This document shows positions 17,946 through 25,482 of a DNA stretch of 64,000 nt, in pieces. The stretch is from Actinopolyspora mzabensis (GTDB lineage: Bacteria > Actinomycetota > Actinomycetes > Mycobacteriales > Pseudonocardiaceae), in contig NZ_FNFM01000007.1 in assembly GCF_900101095.1 (NCBI RefSeq), positions 246,487 through 310,486 of the forward strand, read 5' to 3'. The notes under the pieces were generated by a model. It was given only the letters and a program-made list of their open reading frames with translations. It was not told where the DNA came from and did no database searches. Numbering within the stretch: position 1 is the stretch's first letter; each line of letters starts with the position of its first letter. Both the position numbers and the translations under genes were made by a program.

Positions 17946-18407
17946 GTGAGCATTCGCGGTGGCCTGTCCCGACTCTTCCGCACCCGGCGCGGCGGTCGGG
18001 AACCGAGCTGGCCCACTCCGGACGATCCGGAGCTGACAGTGGTGGTGGAAGCGACCGACGAGACGGAGTCGGCATCCACGGTACTGACCCGTTCACCTGC
18101 ATGGATTCCGGAATCTCCCGCTGTGCTGCGGTACCGCCTCGTGATCGGATCCGCCGCCGTGGCCGAGCTCCGCCAGCCCCTCGAGGCCGAGGGCTGGCTA
18201 CTGCGCACCGAAACGACGTCGCCCGGTTCGGACGACGCGCCCGCTTCGGACTCCCTGATCCTCGTCGCGCAGTGTGTTCGCCGGATAGACGCGATGACAT
18301 GCGCCAGAGAGACCTCCCGGATGGTGGGGCTGGCACAGCGGCACGGCGGCCACCTGGCCGGATGGCAGGCGTTGCAGCGGCCGAGCGAGAGTGATCGATC
18401 ACGTTAG
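17946..18407 (+). CDS. Unknown small protein, divergent from ctaE
   Basis: A 153-residue soluble protein that I do not recognise. The N-terminus is basic (RGGLSRLFRTRRGGRE). A middle section follows with beta-type alternation (LTVVVEATDET, AVLRYRLVIGSAAVAEL, GWLLRTE), then a stretch containing VAQCVRRIDAMTCARETSRM and a final helix. No signal peptide or membrane helix is present. The GTG at 17946 is preceded by GGGAGG at about 10 nt, a good start. It is divergent from ctaE and 111 bp upstream of the receiver-like gene and trpD. Codon use is typical of the window, so it is probably a real gene of the Pseudonocardiales backbone. Confidence 0.65.
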   Translation: MSIRGGLSRLFRTRRGGREPSWPTPDDPELTVVVEATDETESASTVLTRSPAWIPESPAVLRYRLVIGSAAVAELRQPLEAEGWLLRTETTSPGSDDAPASDSLILVAQCVRRIDAMTCARETSRMVGLAQRHGGHLAGWQALQRPSESDRSR

Positions 18408-18518
18408 TGAGGTGTATTACCCTCCGGAGCAGCGCTACGGATACGATACGAACACTCGTGACCACCCGACACGAACCGCCCCGTCCGCGCGGGCCGCACC
18501 GGCAGCCAAGGAGTGCCC

Positions 18519-18929
18519 ATGAGCACATCGACGAGCAACGTCCTCGTGTTCAGCCACCGCCAGGAAGTCCGTGAGGCGATCATCACAGCCATCGGGCGTC
18601 GCCCCTCCCCCGACATCAGAAGCGTGCACTACATTGAGGCATCGACGGTGGCCGAAGTGATCGGCGAGGTGGACGCGGGCAACGCGGACCTGCTGATCCT
18701 CGACGGTGAGGCGCAGCCCACCGGAGGAATGGGAGTGTCGCGGCAGCTGAAGAACGAACTCGCCTCCTGCCCGCCGACAGTGGTAACCGTACGACGCAAG
18801 GACGACCGGTGGCTGGCAACCTGGTCCCAGGCCGACGCGGTACTGGTCCACCCGCTCGACCCGCTGACGGCGGCCGAGTCGGTGGCCGAGGTACTGCGTG
18901 CCCACGCCCTGCCCACCGCCGGCGGCTGA
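18519..18929 (+). CDS. Degenerate response-regulator receiver-like protein
   Basis: A 136-residue single-domain protein with a CheY-like pattern: strand NVLVFSHRQEVREAI, strand ADLLILDGEAQPTGGMG, strand PPTVVTVRRK and strand ADAVLVHPLDP. The aspartate at the usual phosphorylation site (LLILD) remains. The acidic pair that binds Mg2+ at the end of strand 1 is replaced by Ser-His, and the strand-5 lysine is replaced by His. This suggests a pseudo-receiver acting through protein contacts rather than phosphotransfer. AAGGAG lies 5 nt before the ATG at 18519. The gene ends 22 bp before trpD on the same strand, so they are likely co-transcribed. Confidence 0.7.
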   Translation: MSTSTSNVLVFSHRQEVREAIITAIGRRPSPDIRSVHYIEASTVAEVIGEVDAGNADLLILDGEAQPTGGMGVSRQLKNELASCPPTVVTVRRKDDRWLATWSQADAVLVHPLDPLTAAESVAEVLRAHALPTAGG

Positions 18930-18951
18930 CACGGACTTTCGAGGACGCCAC

Positions 18952-20004
18952 GTGCAGACAGCGACAATCACCTGGCCCGACCTGCTGAACCGGCTCGTCT
19001 CCCACGAGGACCTCTCGGTCGCCGAGACTTCCTGGGCCATGGACCAGGTCATGACCGGCGAAGCCACACCAGCCAGGATCGCGGCGTTCGCGGTCGCGCT
19101 GCGTGCCAAGGGTGAGAGCTCCTCCGAGATCATCGGAATGGCCGACACGATGCTCGCGCACGCACGGCAGCTCGACATCCCCACTCGTGCCGTCGACGTG
19201 GTGGGCACCGGCGGCGATCGGGCCGGCACGGTGAACATCTCTACGATGACCTCGATCGTGCTGGCCGCGTGCGGCGGCACGGTGGTCAAGCACGGTAATC
19301 GCGCGGCCTCATCGAAGTGCGGCACCGCCGACGTGCTCGAAGAGCTCGGCGTGACGATCGACCTGCCGCCCGAGGGTGTCGAGCGCTGTGCGACGGAGCT
19401 GGGGATCGGATTCTGCTTCGCGGGACTGTTCCACCCGGCCTTCAAGCACACCGCCGCTCCCCGGCGGGAGATCGGCATTCCCACCGCGTTCAACGTGCTC
19501 GGCCCGTTGACCAATCCGGCTCTCCCCACCAGCGGTCTGGTCGGGTGCGCGGACCGCGGACTGGCACCGGTCATGGCCGAGGTGTTCGCCCGACGTGGTC
19601 ACTCGGTAGTGCTGGTCCGCGGGGACGACGGGATGGACGAGATCACCACGACGACGACCAGCACGGCCTGGGTCATCGGTGATGGCACCGTGCGGGAAGA
19701 ACGGATCGATCCCACCGCGTTGGGGCTGTCGTTGGCCGAGCCCGAACAGCTGCAGGGCGGCGACGCGCCGGTGAATGCCGGGGTGGTCCGTGACCTGCTG
19801 AACGGCACCCGAGGCCCGGTGCGGGACGCGGTACTGCTGAACACCGCGGGGGCGCTCGCCGCCTATGAGGGAGCCGTCACCGAGCTGAACGGACGGATGG
19901 CGGAGGGCATCGAGCGCGCTGCCGAGGCCATCGACTCGGGGGCGGCCGCCCGGCTGCTCGACTCCTGGACGGAACTCTCCGGGAAACTGCGGGAACACGG
20001 GTGA
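18952..20004 (+). CDS. trpD: Anthranilate phosphoribosyltransferase
   Basis: A 350-residue TrpD, which joins anthranilate and PRPP in the second committed step of tryptophan synthesis. The PRPP-binding section VDVVGTGGDRAGTVNIST, the following KHGNRAASSKCGTADVLEELG, the GLFHPAFKHTAAPRREIG segment and the acidic metal motif GMDEIT are all intact. The GTG start at 18952 has GAGGA 6 nt upstream and places the N-terminal helical domain (WPDLLNRLVSHEDLS) in register. No other trp gene is present, as in other actinobacteria where trpD stands alone next to the cytochrome genes. It is probably in an operon with the receiver-like gene. Confidence 0.96.
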   Translation: MQTATITWPDLLNRLVSHEDLSVAETSWAMDQVMTGEATPARIAAFAVALRAKGESSSEIIGMADTMLAHARQLDIPTRAVDVVGTGGDRAGTVNISTMTSIVLAACGGTVVKHGNRAASSKCGTADVLEELGVTIDLPPEGVERCATELGIGFCFAGLFHPAFKHTAAPRREIGIPTAFNVLGPLTNPALPTSGLVGCADRGLAPVMAEVFARRGHSVVLVRGDDGMDEITTTTTSTAWVIGDGTVREERIDPTALGLSLAEPEQLQGGDAPVNAGVVRDLLNGTRGPVRDAVLLNTAGALAAYEGAVTELNGRMAEGIERAAEAIDSGAAARLLDSWTELSGKLREHG

Positions 20005-20070
20005 GCACGGGCGAGTCCGGCCCCCCGTCGCCACTACCCCGGCGAGAGCGGCCACCCCGATCGACTGGTC

Positions 20071-20806
20071 GTGGCTCAGTTGAGCGATCCGCACCTGGAC
20101 GGCGGTGAGCACAGCACCTCCCGCTTCGAGCGAGTGCTGGACCACCTGCGAACGCTGTCCGGGGCGCTCGACGCGGTGGTGGTAACCGGTGACATAGCCA
20201 ACGAGGACGCCGCGGACGAGTACCGCCGGGCCACCGAACTGTCCGAGCTGGCCTTTCCCGTGTTCAGCTGCCCGGGCAACCACGACGACCGGACCACCTA
20301 CCGCCCGCGAGTCGCTGCTCGGCGAACCCGACGCCACGACACCGATCAACCGGGCCCACCGCGCGGGCGGAACGCTGTTCGTGCTCTGTGACTCAACGGT
20401 TCCCGGAAGCGCGGACGGACTGCTCGACGACGACACGCTCGGGGGGCTGGAACGCACGCTCCGGGCATCCCCTCCGTAGCAGCCGGTGCTGCTGAGTTTC
20501 CACCATCCGTCGGTAAGGCTGCACAAGCCCTACGGCGACGGGATACGGCAGCGACGGAGCGACCGACTCGCGGAACTGGTCGAACGGTTCCCGGCGATCG
20601 CGGCGGTGCTGTGCGGACACGCGCACACCGCTGCCGGCACCATCTTCGCCGGCAAGTCGCTGGTGGTGGCTGCGGGGGATCGTATCGGGTCTCAAACCGC
20701 CCTGGGAGGAGGAGAGGGTGCCGGACCCCGGGGTCCCCCGCCGGGGCTGGCGTTCCACGTGCTGGAGAACGGCACCCTGACCACGCACTACCGCTACCTC
20801 ACCTGA
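20071..20806 (+). pseudogene. Broken CpdA-like metallophosphoesterase
   Basis: Both ends clearly belong to one cyclic-nucleotide phosphodiesterase-like metallophosphoesterase: AQLSDPHLDGG, VVVTGDIANED and FSCPGNHDD at the start, then LLSFHHPSVRLH, VLCGHAHTAAG and the final THYRYLT. The reading frame is interrupted at least four times. A frame change occurs near 20300-20309. An in-frame TAG stands at 20477-20479. A further frame change near 20674-20680 (a run of G) is restored near 20730-20743. In the shifted stretch the peptide GIVSGLKPPWEEERVPDPG is readable and fits the family. Two lesions are in homopolymers and could be sequencing errors, but the stop codon and first shift are not. It lies 66 bp after trpD. 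Confidence 0.8.
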
Positions 20807-20952
20807 CGGAGCTGGACACGGGGCGAACAGTCGATTCCGCTCAGCGGAAAGCACCTGAAGAACACTGACTCGGCCCCAGCCTGTTCTCCGAAGAATGCTC
20901 CGCTTTCAACCGGAAGTGCCGAACCCCCATCATTCACGCAGCTCGCACTGCC

Positions 20953-21054
20953 GCGGGTTCTCTGGTGCGGCTCTCGCGAGGACGCCGGAGACGTCGTGTA
21001 GCTGGCTACCCGATGTCCCCGGCCCCGCAGCGAGAGTCGTGCCAGAGGTTCCGC
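20953..21054 (-). repeat. 3' structured repeat element, copy C
   Basis: Read on the minus strand this 102-nt element folds as nested stems: GCGG/CCGC, an AAC/AAC internal loop, CTCTGG/CCAGAG, CTCTCGC/GCGAGAG, CCGGGGAC/GTCTCCGG (one G-U) and a terminal GTAG/CTAC hairpin with loop CCAG. It starts 40 nt after the stop codon of the AsnC-type gene, in sense orientation. The CCGGGGAC stem differs from CCCCGAC in copies A and B yet still pairs. Confidence 0.75.
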
Positions 21055-21094
21055 CCAGGAACCGACCCGGCAAACCGACCGAAAGAGTTCAGCG

Positions 21095-21376
21095 TCAAGA
21101 ATCCAGGCCGATGGAGAAGGCGTCCTCCGAGTCCTGCTTCGAGTACGAGCGGAACGCGATGTGGGTGTCGGTGTCCACCACTCCGCCGACCTTGTTGATC
21201 GCGCCCGGCACGATCTCGGCGATCCGCTCGTGCTCGGACGCACGGATCACGGCGATCAGGTCCACGTCGCCCGCGCAGGAGTAGACCTCGGTGACACCGT
21301 CGATGTCGGCGATCTCCTGCGCGGCCTCGGTCAGGCGATCAGCGGCGGTTTGGATCAGCACGAACGCGGTAATCAC
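21095..21376 (-). CDS. Stand-alone Lrp/AsnC ligand-binding (RAM) domain protein
   Basis: A 93-residue protein consisting only of the AsnC/Lrp C-terminal RAM domain: VITAFVLIQTAADRL, VTEVYSCAGDVDLIAVI and INKVGGVVDTDTHIAFRSY. There is no helix-turn-helix, so it cannot bind DNA by itself. Such small proteins form rings that sense amino acids or related effectors and may modulate partner proteins. The GTG start at 21376 is supported by AGGAGG about 9 nt upstream; the longer in-frame version adds only a Pro/Arg-rich stretch. It lies 68 bp after ctaF on the same strand. A structured repeat element follows it. Confidence 0.85.
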   Translation of the reverse strand: MITAFVLIQTAADRLTEAAQEIADIDGVTEVYSCAGDVDLIAVIRASEHERIAEIVPGAINKVGGVVDTDTHIAFRSYSKQDSEDAFSIGLDS

Positions 21377-21444
21377 GGTTGCGGACCTCCTGGGGCGGCG
21401 GCTCGGCTCCCCCGCCGGCCGGACGCGAGGGAGCGCACTCGGGC

Positions 21445-21843
21445 TCACTCGTGGTTGGGACCGGTGTGGTACTCGAAGACCAGGCCGGAAACGGTGATCA
21501 GTACCGCGCCCGCGCTGAGCACGATCATCCAGACGTGGCCGAAGGCCAGCGCCACACCGGTCAGGGCCGAGGCGGCGGCCAGCCCGAACGGCCAGTAGCT
21601 GCCGGGGCTGAAGAACCCGAGGTCACCGGCACCGTCGCTGATCTCGGCCTCTTCACGGTCCTCCGGGCGCAACTCGATACGACGAGCCACGAACTGGAAG
21701 TAACTGCCGATCAGCAGTGACAGCGCACCGACCAGGATCAGTGCCACCGTCCCCACGGGTTCCTTGGCCCAGAGCCCGTAGACCAGGGCCGACAGGAAGA
21801 AGAAGAAGGTAATGATGTTGAAGATCTTGGCTTCGACCCTCAT
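21445..21843 (-). CDS. ctaF: Cytochrome c oxidase subunit IV (actinobacterial type)
   Basis: A 132-residue membrane protein with four hydrophobic helices in two pairs: IFNIITFFFFLSALVYGLW and VALILVGALSLLIGSYF, then YWPFGLAAASALTGVALAF and MIVLSAGAVLITVSGLVF. They are separated by an acidic loop (RPEDREEAEISDGAGDLG). This matches the actinobacterial aa3 oxidase subunit IV family, and its position directly after ctaC is the usual one. It is thought to stabilise the bcc-aa3 supercomplex. The gene follows ctaC by 69 bp on the same strand and is co-transcribed with it. Confidence 0.92.
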   Translation of the reverse strand: MRVEAKIFNIITFFFFLSALVYGLWAKEPVGTVALILVGALSLLIGSYFQFVARRIELRPEDREEAEISDGAGDLGFFSPGSYWPFGLAAASALTGVALAFGHVWMIVLSAGAVLITVSGLVFEYHTGPNHE

Positions 21844-21912
21844 GGAGTCCTCACTCTCACCCCGTGCGCCGCGTCCGGCGCACTCGTGTGACCTGGTTTC
21901 CCGTCGACACCG

Positions 21913-22854
21913 TCAGTTACCCGCGCCGACGGCCTGACCACCCTGTTGCGGAGTCGAACCCTGCCGATCCGGATCGAACGGGATGGTCGTCACCGAGTTC
22001 GGGTTGCAGAGCTCACCGCAGTCCATCTCGGTCAACGCCTCGGCCGTGGTGTAGGGCTGGCCCGTGCTCGGGTTCACCTGCGTGCGCAGGTCCATGAAGC
22101 GCTCGAACTTGTCCGGTGAGAGCGCACGCACCTCGAAGTTCATCATCGAGTGGTAGGTACCGCACAGTTCCGCGCAGCGTCCGACGAACGAGCCCTCACG
22201 GTCGATCGTGTTCTGGAAGACGTTGTCCTGGTTGTTCTTGTCCGGGTGCGGGAAGGTGTCCCGCTTGAAGTGGAACTTGGGGACGAAGAACGAGTGGATG
22301 ACGTCCTTGGAGCTGAGCCGGTACTCGACTGTGGAATCGGTCGGCAGCACCAGCAGCGGCGTCCAATTGGTCGTACCGACGGTGTTGACCGCTTCACCGT
22401 CCGGGGTGGTGTAGCCGGGGTAGCGGAACTCCCAGTTCCACTGGAACGAGATCACGTCGACGGCGACGTCCGGCTCCTCCTCGGCCTGCACCTCTTGCTG
22501 CGTCGTGGCGGTGAAGTAGAACAGCACGACGACCATCACGAAGGGTATGACCGTGTATATGATCTCGAGCGGATTGTTGTACTGGAACTGACGAGGCAGC
22601 TCGTCACTCTTCTTCCGGTGGAAGGCCACCGTCCAGAAGATCAGTCCCCATACGAGCACACCAACCGCGAGAGCCGCGATCACCGACCAGGTCCAGAGCT
22701 GGCGCATCGACTCGGCGTCACTGGTGACACCGGTGGGCCAGCCGAACCGCAGTACCTGGTCAGGGGAGCAGCCCGTGGCCACGACACAAACCAAGCCGAC
22801 CAGTCCACCGACCTTGACCAGCCGTGGCACTCGGGTCCCGTCCTTCAGGGCCAC
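21913..22854 (-). CDS. ctaC: Cytochrome c oxidase subunit II
   Basis: A 313-residue lipoprotein-type subunit II of the aa3 oxidase. The N-terminal signal ends in a lipobox (VVATGC). Two transmembrane helices and a periplasm-facing cupredoxin domain follow. CuA ligands are seen in VIHSFFVP (His) and CAELCGTYHSMM (Cys, Cys, His, Met). The family receives electrons from QcrC. The start is placed at the GTG at 22854 because GGAGGAGG lies about 9 nt upstream; a GTG at 22890 gives a longer frame without that site. The C-terminus adds about 60 residues with a Cys pair (MDCGELC) that I cannot assign. ctaF follows. Confidence 0.95.
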   Translation of the reverse strand: MALKDGTRVPRLVKVGGLVGLVCVVATGCSPDQVLRFGWPTGVTSDAESMRQLWTWSVIAALAVGVLVWGLIFWTVAFHRKKSDELPRQFQYNNPLEIIYTVIPFVMVVVLFYFTATTQQEVQAEEEPDVAVDVISFQWNWEFRYPGYTTPDGEAVNTVGTTNWTPLLVLPTDSTVEYRLSSKDVIHSFFVPKFHFKRDTFPHPDKNNQDNVFQNTIDREGSFVGRCAELCGTYHSMMNFEVRALSPDKFERFMDLRTQVNPSTGQPYTTAEALTEMDCGELCNPNSVTTIPFDPDRQGSTPQQGGQAVGAGN

Positions 22855-22880
22855 TGCGCGACGCCTCCTCCATGTGAAAC

Positions 22881-23054
22881 TCACCGGCACGGCGCTGGCG
22901 TTGCTACCCCGCCTCGCTCCCCCGTCTCGCGTTCGAGACGGAAGATCGGCCGCCGGAATACTGTAGCGACCCTAGCCCAGTAGTAGCCGCGATACTGCTC
23001 CGGGGTCGCGCCACCGCCCGAATCATGGTCGTGCCCGTGACCGAAGATCACCAC
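22881..23054 (-). CDS. Possible 57-residue His-rich small protein upstream of ctaC
   Basis: A small open frame with a tandem GTG start preceded at 5 nt by GGGAGG, a strong ribosome-binding site. The N-terminus is His/Asp rich (FGHGHDHDSGGG), followed by a helical aromatic segment (EQYRGYYWARVATVFRRP). It ends 26 bp before the ctaC start on the same strand. Against it, codon use is less GC-biased than in neighbours, and the same DNA must contain the ctaC promoter region. Metal binding by the histidines is only a guess. Confidence 0.35.
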   Translation of the reverse strand: MVIFGHGHDHDSGGGATPEQYRGYYWARVATVFRRPIFRLERETGERGGVATPAPCR

Positions 23055-23232
23055 TCGGTCCTCCCGTCGCGCGACGCGCGGTGAACACCGGGCGCCGTCG
23101 AGCGGACCACCGGCACAATGAACCCGTGCGTTCGGTTCACCCACAGGAGCACGGCATACTGTAGAACCGGATCACCCCTATTGGGCTTGAGCGAAACCCG
23201 ACAACCCGCGACACGAGAGGTGCGCGAGACGC

Positions 23233-25161
23233 GTGTGCGGCCTGCTTGGACTGGTTTGTCCCACCGAAGAGAACGCAAGCAACGCAACGAACGCGGTGGC
23301 CAACGCGCTGCCGTGTCAGCGGCACCGAGGACCGGACGAGAGTGACACGTGGCAGGGCGGCGAGGTCGTCTTCGGCTTCAACCGCCTGTCGGTCATCGAC
23401 GTCGAGCATTCGCACCAGCCGCTGAGCTGGGGGCCGCCGGATTCACCGGGCAGGTACACCATCCTGTTCAACGGTGAGATCTACAACTACCTGGAACTGC
23501 GTGCCGAACTGACCGAGCAGTACGGCGCGGCGTTCAACACCGACGGGGACAGCGAGACGATCATCGTCGCCTACCACTACCTCGGGACTTCGATGGTGGG
23601 TCGGCTGCGAGGCATGTTCGCGTTCCTGATCTGGGACAACGACCGGCACGTGGTGTTCGGCGCCAGGGATCCCTTCGGGATCAAGCCGATGTACTACGCG
23701 ACCGGCCCCAACGGGGTCGGCTTCGCCAGCGAGAAGAAGAGCCTGCTGCACCTCGCGGCGACGCTGGGGATCAACGAGGACGTGGACCGGCGTTCCCTGC
23801 AGCACTACCTGCTGCTGCAGTACGTTCCCGAGCCGGAATCACTGCACCGTTCGATCAGGCGGATCGAGTCGGGCACCTCGTTTACCGTGGCCCCGGGTGG
23901 GCAGCTGGTCACCGAGCGGTACTTCTCCCCCAGCTTCACCTCCCGTGAGATTCACAACGACGGTGAGGCCAACCGGCTGCACAACGAGATCGTCGACGTG
24001 ATGCGCGACTCGGTCGCCAAGCACATGCGTGCCGACGTCACCGTCGGTGCCTTCCTCTCCGGCGGAATCGACTCGACGGCGATCGCCGCGCTGGCCAAGG
24101 AGCACAATCCGGACCTGATCACGTTCACCACCGGGTTCGAACGGCAGGGCTACTCGGAAGTCGACGTGGCCGCGGAATCGGCGGCGGCCATCGGGGTGAA
24201 GCACGTCGTGCGAACCGTCTCCGCCGAGGAGATGATGCAGACGCTGCCGCTGATCATCTGGTACCTGGACGACCCGGTGGCCGACCCCGCGCTGGTTCCG
24301 CTGTGGTTCATCGCCAGGGAGGCACGCAAGCACGTCAAGGTCGTGCTCTCCGGTGAGGGCGCCGACGAACTGTTCGGCGGGTACTCGATCTACCGGGAGC
24401 CGCTCTCGTTGGCGCCGTTCGAACGGGTTCCCGGATCCGTGCGCAAGGTGATGGGGCGGGTCTCGACCGCGATTCCGGAAGGGGTGCGCGGCAAGGACCT
24501 GCTCCGGCGGGGCGCGCTGCCGCTGGAGGAACGCTACTACGGCAACGCGCGGATCTTCCGCGACGACGAGTTGCGGAACCTGCTGCCGGATTACGACCCG
24601 CACGTTTCGCACACCGACGTGACGGCGGCGGCCTATCGGACCTCGCAGGGCTGGGACCCGGTGACCCGGATGCAGCACGTGGACCTGTTCACCTGGCTGC
24701 GGGGGGACATCCTCGTCAAGGCCGACAAGGTGACCATGGCCAACTCCCTGGAACTGCGGGTTCCGTTCCTCGACAACGAGGTGTTCCGCACGGCGAGCAC
24801 GATCCCGCTGGAACAGAAGATCACCAGGGACACCACCAAGTACGCGCTGCGCCGTGCGCTGGCCAAGGTGGTTCCCGGCCACGTGCTCAACCGGCGCAAG
24901 CTCGGCTTCCCCGTCCCGATCCGGCACTGGTTGCGGGACGAGATGCACGACTGGGCACGCGACATCATCAAGGAGTCCCAGACCGACGCCCTGTTGAACA
25001 AACCGGCGGTGCTGCAGCTGCTGGAGGAACACCGTTCCGGAGTGCTGGACCACAGTCGCAGGCTCTGGGCGCTGCTGGTGTTCATGATCTGGCACGGGAT
25101 ATTCGTGGAGAACCGGCTCACGCCCCAGGTGCCGGAGCCCCACTACCCCGTGAAGCTCTAG
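23233..25161 (+). CDS. asnB: Glutamine-hydrolysing asparagine synthetase
   Basis: A 642-residue class II amidotransferase/synthetase. Cys2, exposed after removal of the initiator residue (GTG-TGC, MCGLLGLV), is the glutaminase nucleophile. RHRGPDESD and GFNRLSVID follow in the N-terminal domain. The synthetase domain has the PP-loop LSGGIDST and the LSGEGADELFGGY motif. The family makes asparagine, or amidates other acceptors; in Corynebacteriales a homologue here (LtsA/Rv2201) affects cell-wall amidation, so a cell-wall substrate is possible. It lies divergent from ctaC, the conserved actinobacterial order. A sense-oriented structured repeat element begins 47 nt after the stop. Confidence 0.94.
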   Translation: MCGLLGLVCPTEENASNATNAVANALPCQRHRGPDESDTWQGGEVVFGFNRLSVIDVEHSHQPLSWGPPDSPGRYTILFNGEIYNYLELRAELTEQYGAAFNTDGDSETIIVAYHYLGTSMVGRLRGMFAFLIWDNDRHVVFGARDPFGIKPMYYATGPNGVGFASEKKSLLHLAATLGINEDVDRRSLQHYLLLQYVPEPESLHRSIRRIESGTSFTVAPGGQLVTERYFSPSFTSREIHNDGEANRLHNEIVDVMRDSVAKHMRADVTVGAFLSGGIDSTAIAALAKEHNPDLITFTTGFERQGYSEVDVAAESAAAIGVKHVVRTVSAEEMMQTLPLIIWYLDDPVADPALVPLWFIAREARKHVKVVLSGEGADELFGGYSIYREPLSLAPFERVPGSVRKVMGRVSTAIPEGVRGKDLLRRGALPLEERYYGNARIFRDDELRNLLPDYDPHVSHTDVTAAAYRTSQGWDPVTRMQHVDLFTWLRGDILVKADKVTMANSLELRVPFLDNEVFRTASTIPLEQKITRDTTKYALRRALAKVVPGHVLNRRKLGFPVPIRHWLRDEMHDWARDIIKESQTDALLNKPAVLQLLEEHRSGVLDHSRRLWALLVFMIWHGIFVENRLTPQVPEPHYPVKL

Positions 25162-25208
25162 TGGATCTCTCGATTCCTCCCGGCTCGGTTTGCGCGACGG
25201 TGCGGATA

Positions 25209-25308
25209 GCGGAAGCTCTCGCGGGCTCTCGCCGCGGGTCCCCCGACGTCGAGTAGGTACTACGCCACGTCGGGGGCGTCCTCGCGAGAGCACCACGAGA
25301 GTCCCCGC
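25209..25308 (+). repeat. 3' structured repeat element, copy A
   Basis: A 100-nt element with nested stems: GCGG/CCGC, an internal loop, CTCTCG/CGAGAG, CTCTCGC (25226-25232)/GCGAGAG (25284-25290), CCCCCGACGT (25240-25249)/ACGTCGGGGG (25267-25276) and a terminal GTAG/CTAC hairpin with loop GTA. It begins 47 nt after the asnB stop codon. Sequence similarity to copy B continues rightward to about 25356. Confidence 0.8.
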
Positions 25309-25432
25309 GGCGGTGCCGACTGCGAGGGTGGTCGGAGTTCGGCCTGCGAAGGTGGCCGGTTCGGCACCGCGTCGTACCGGAGCGTCGATTTCTCGCGAGA
25401 TTTACGGAGCACCGGAGCCACCCCGACGCACT

Positions 25433-25464
25433 GGCGCGGCGATTTCTCGCGAAATCGCCGCGCC
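25433..25464 (-). repeat. GATTTC/GAAATC palindromic hairpin, copy 2
   Basis: A perfect 14-bp stem (GGCGCGGCGATTTC against GAAATCGCCGCGCC) with a 4-nt loop, 18 nt after the stop of the leftward flavoenzyme gene. A degenerate version of the core lies at about 25386-25401. It shares its core with hairpins at 9488-9517 and 36330-36355 and probably acts as a terminator. Confidence 0.65.
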
Positions 25465-25482
25465 CGAGTCGAGTCGCCGTGC

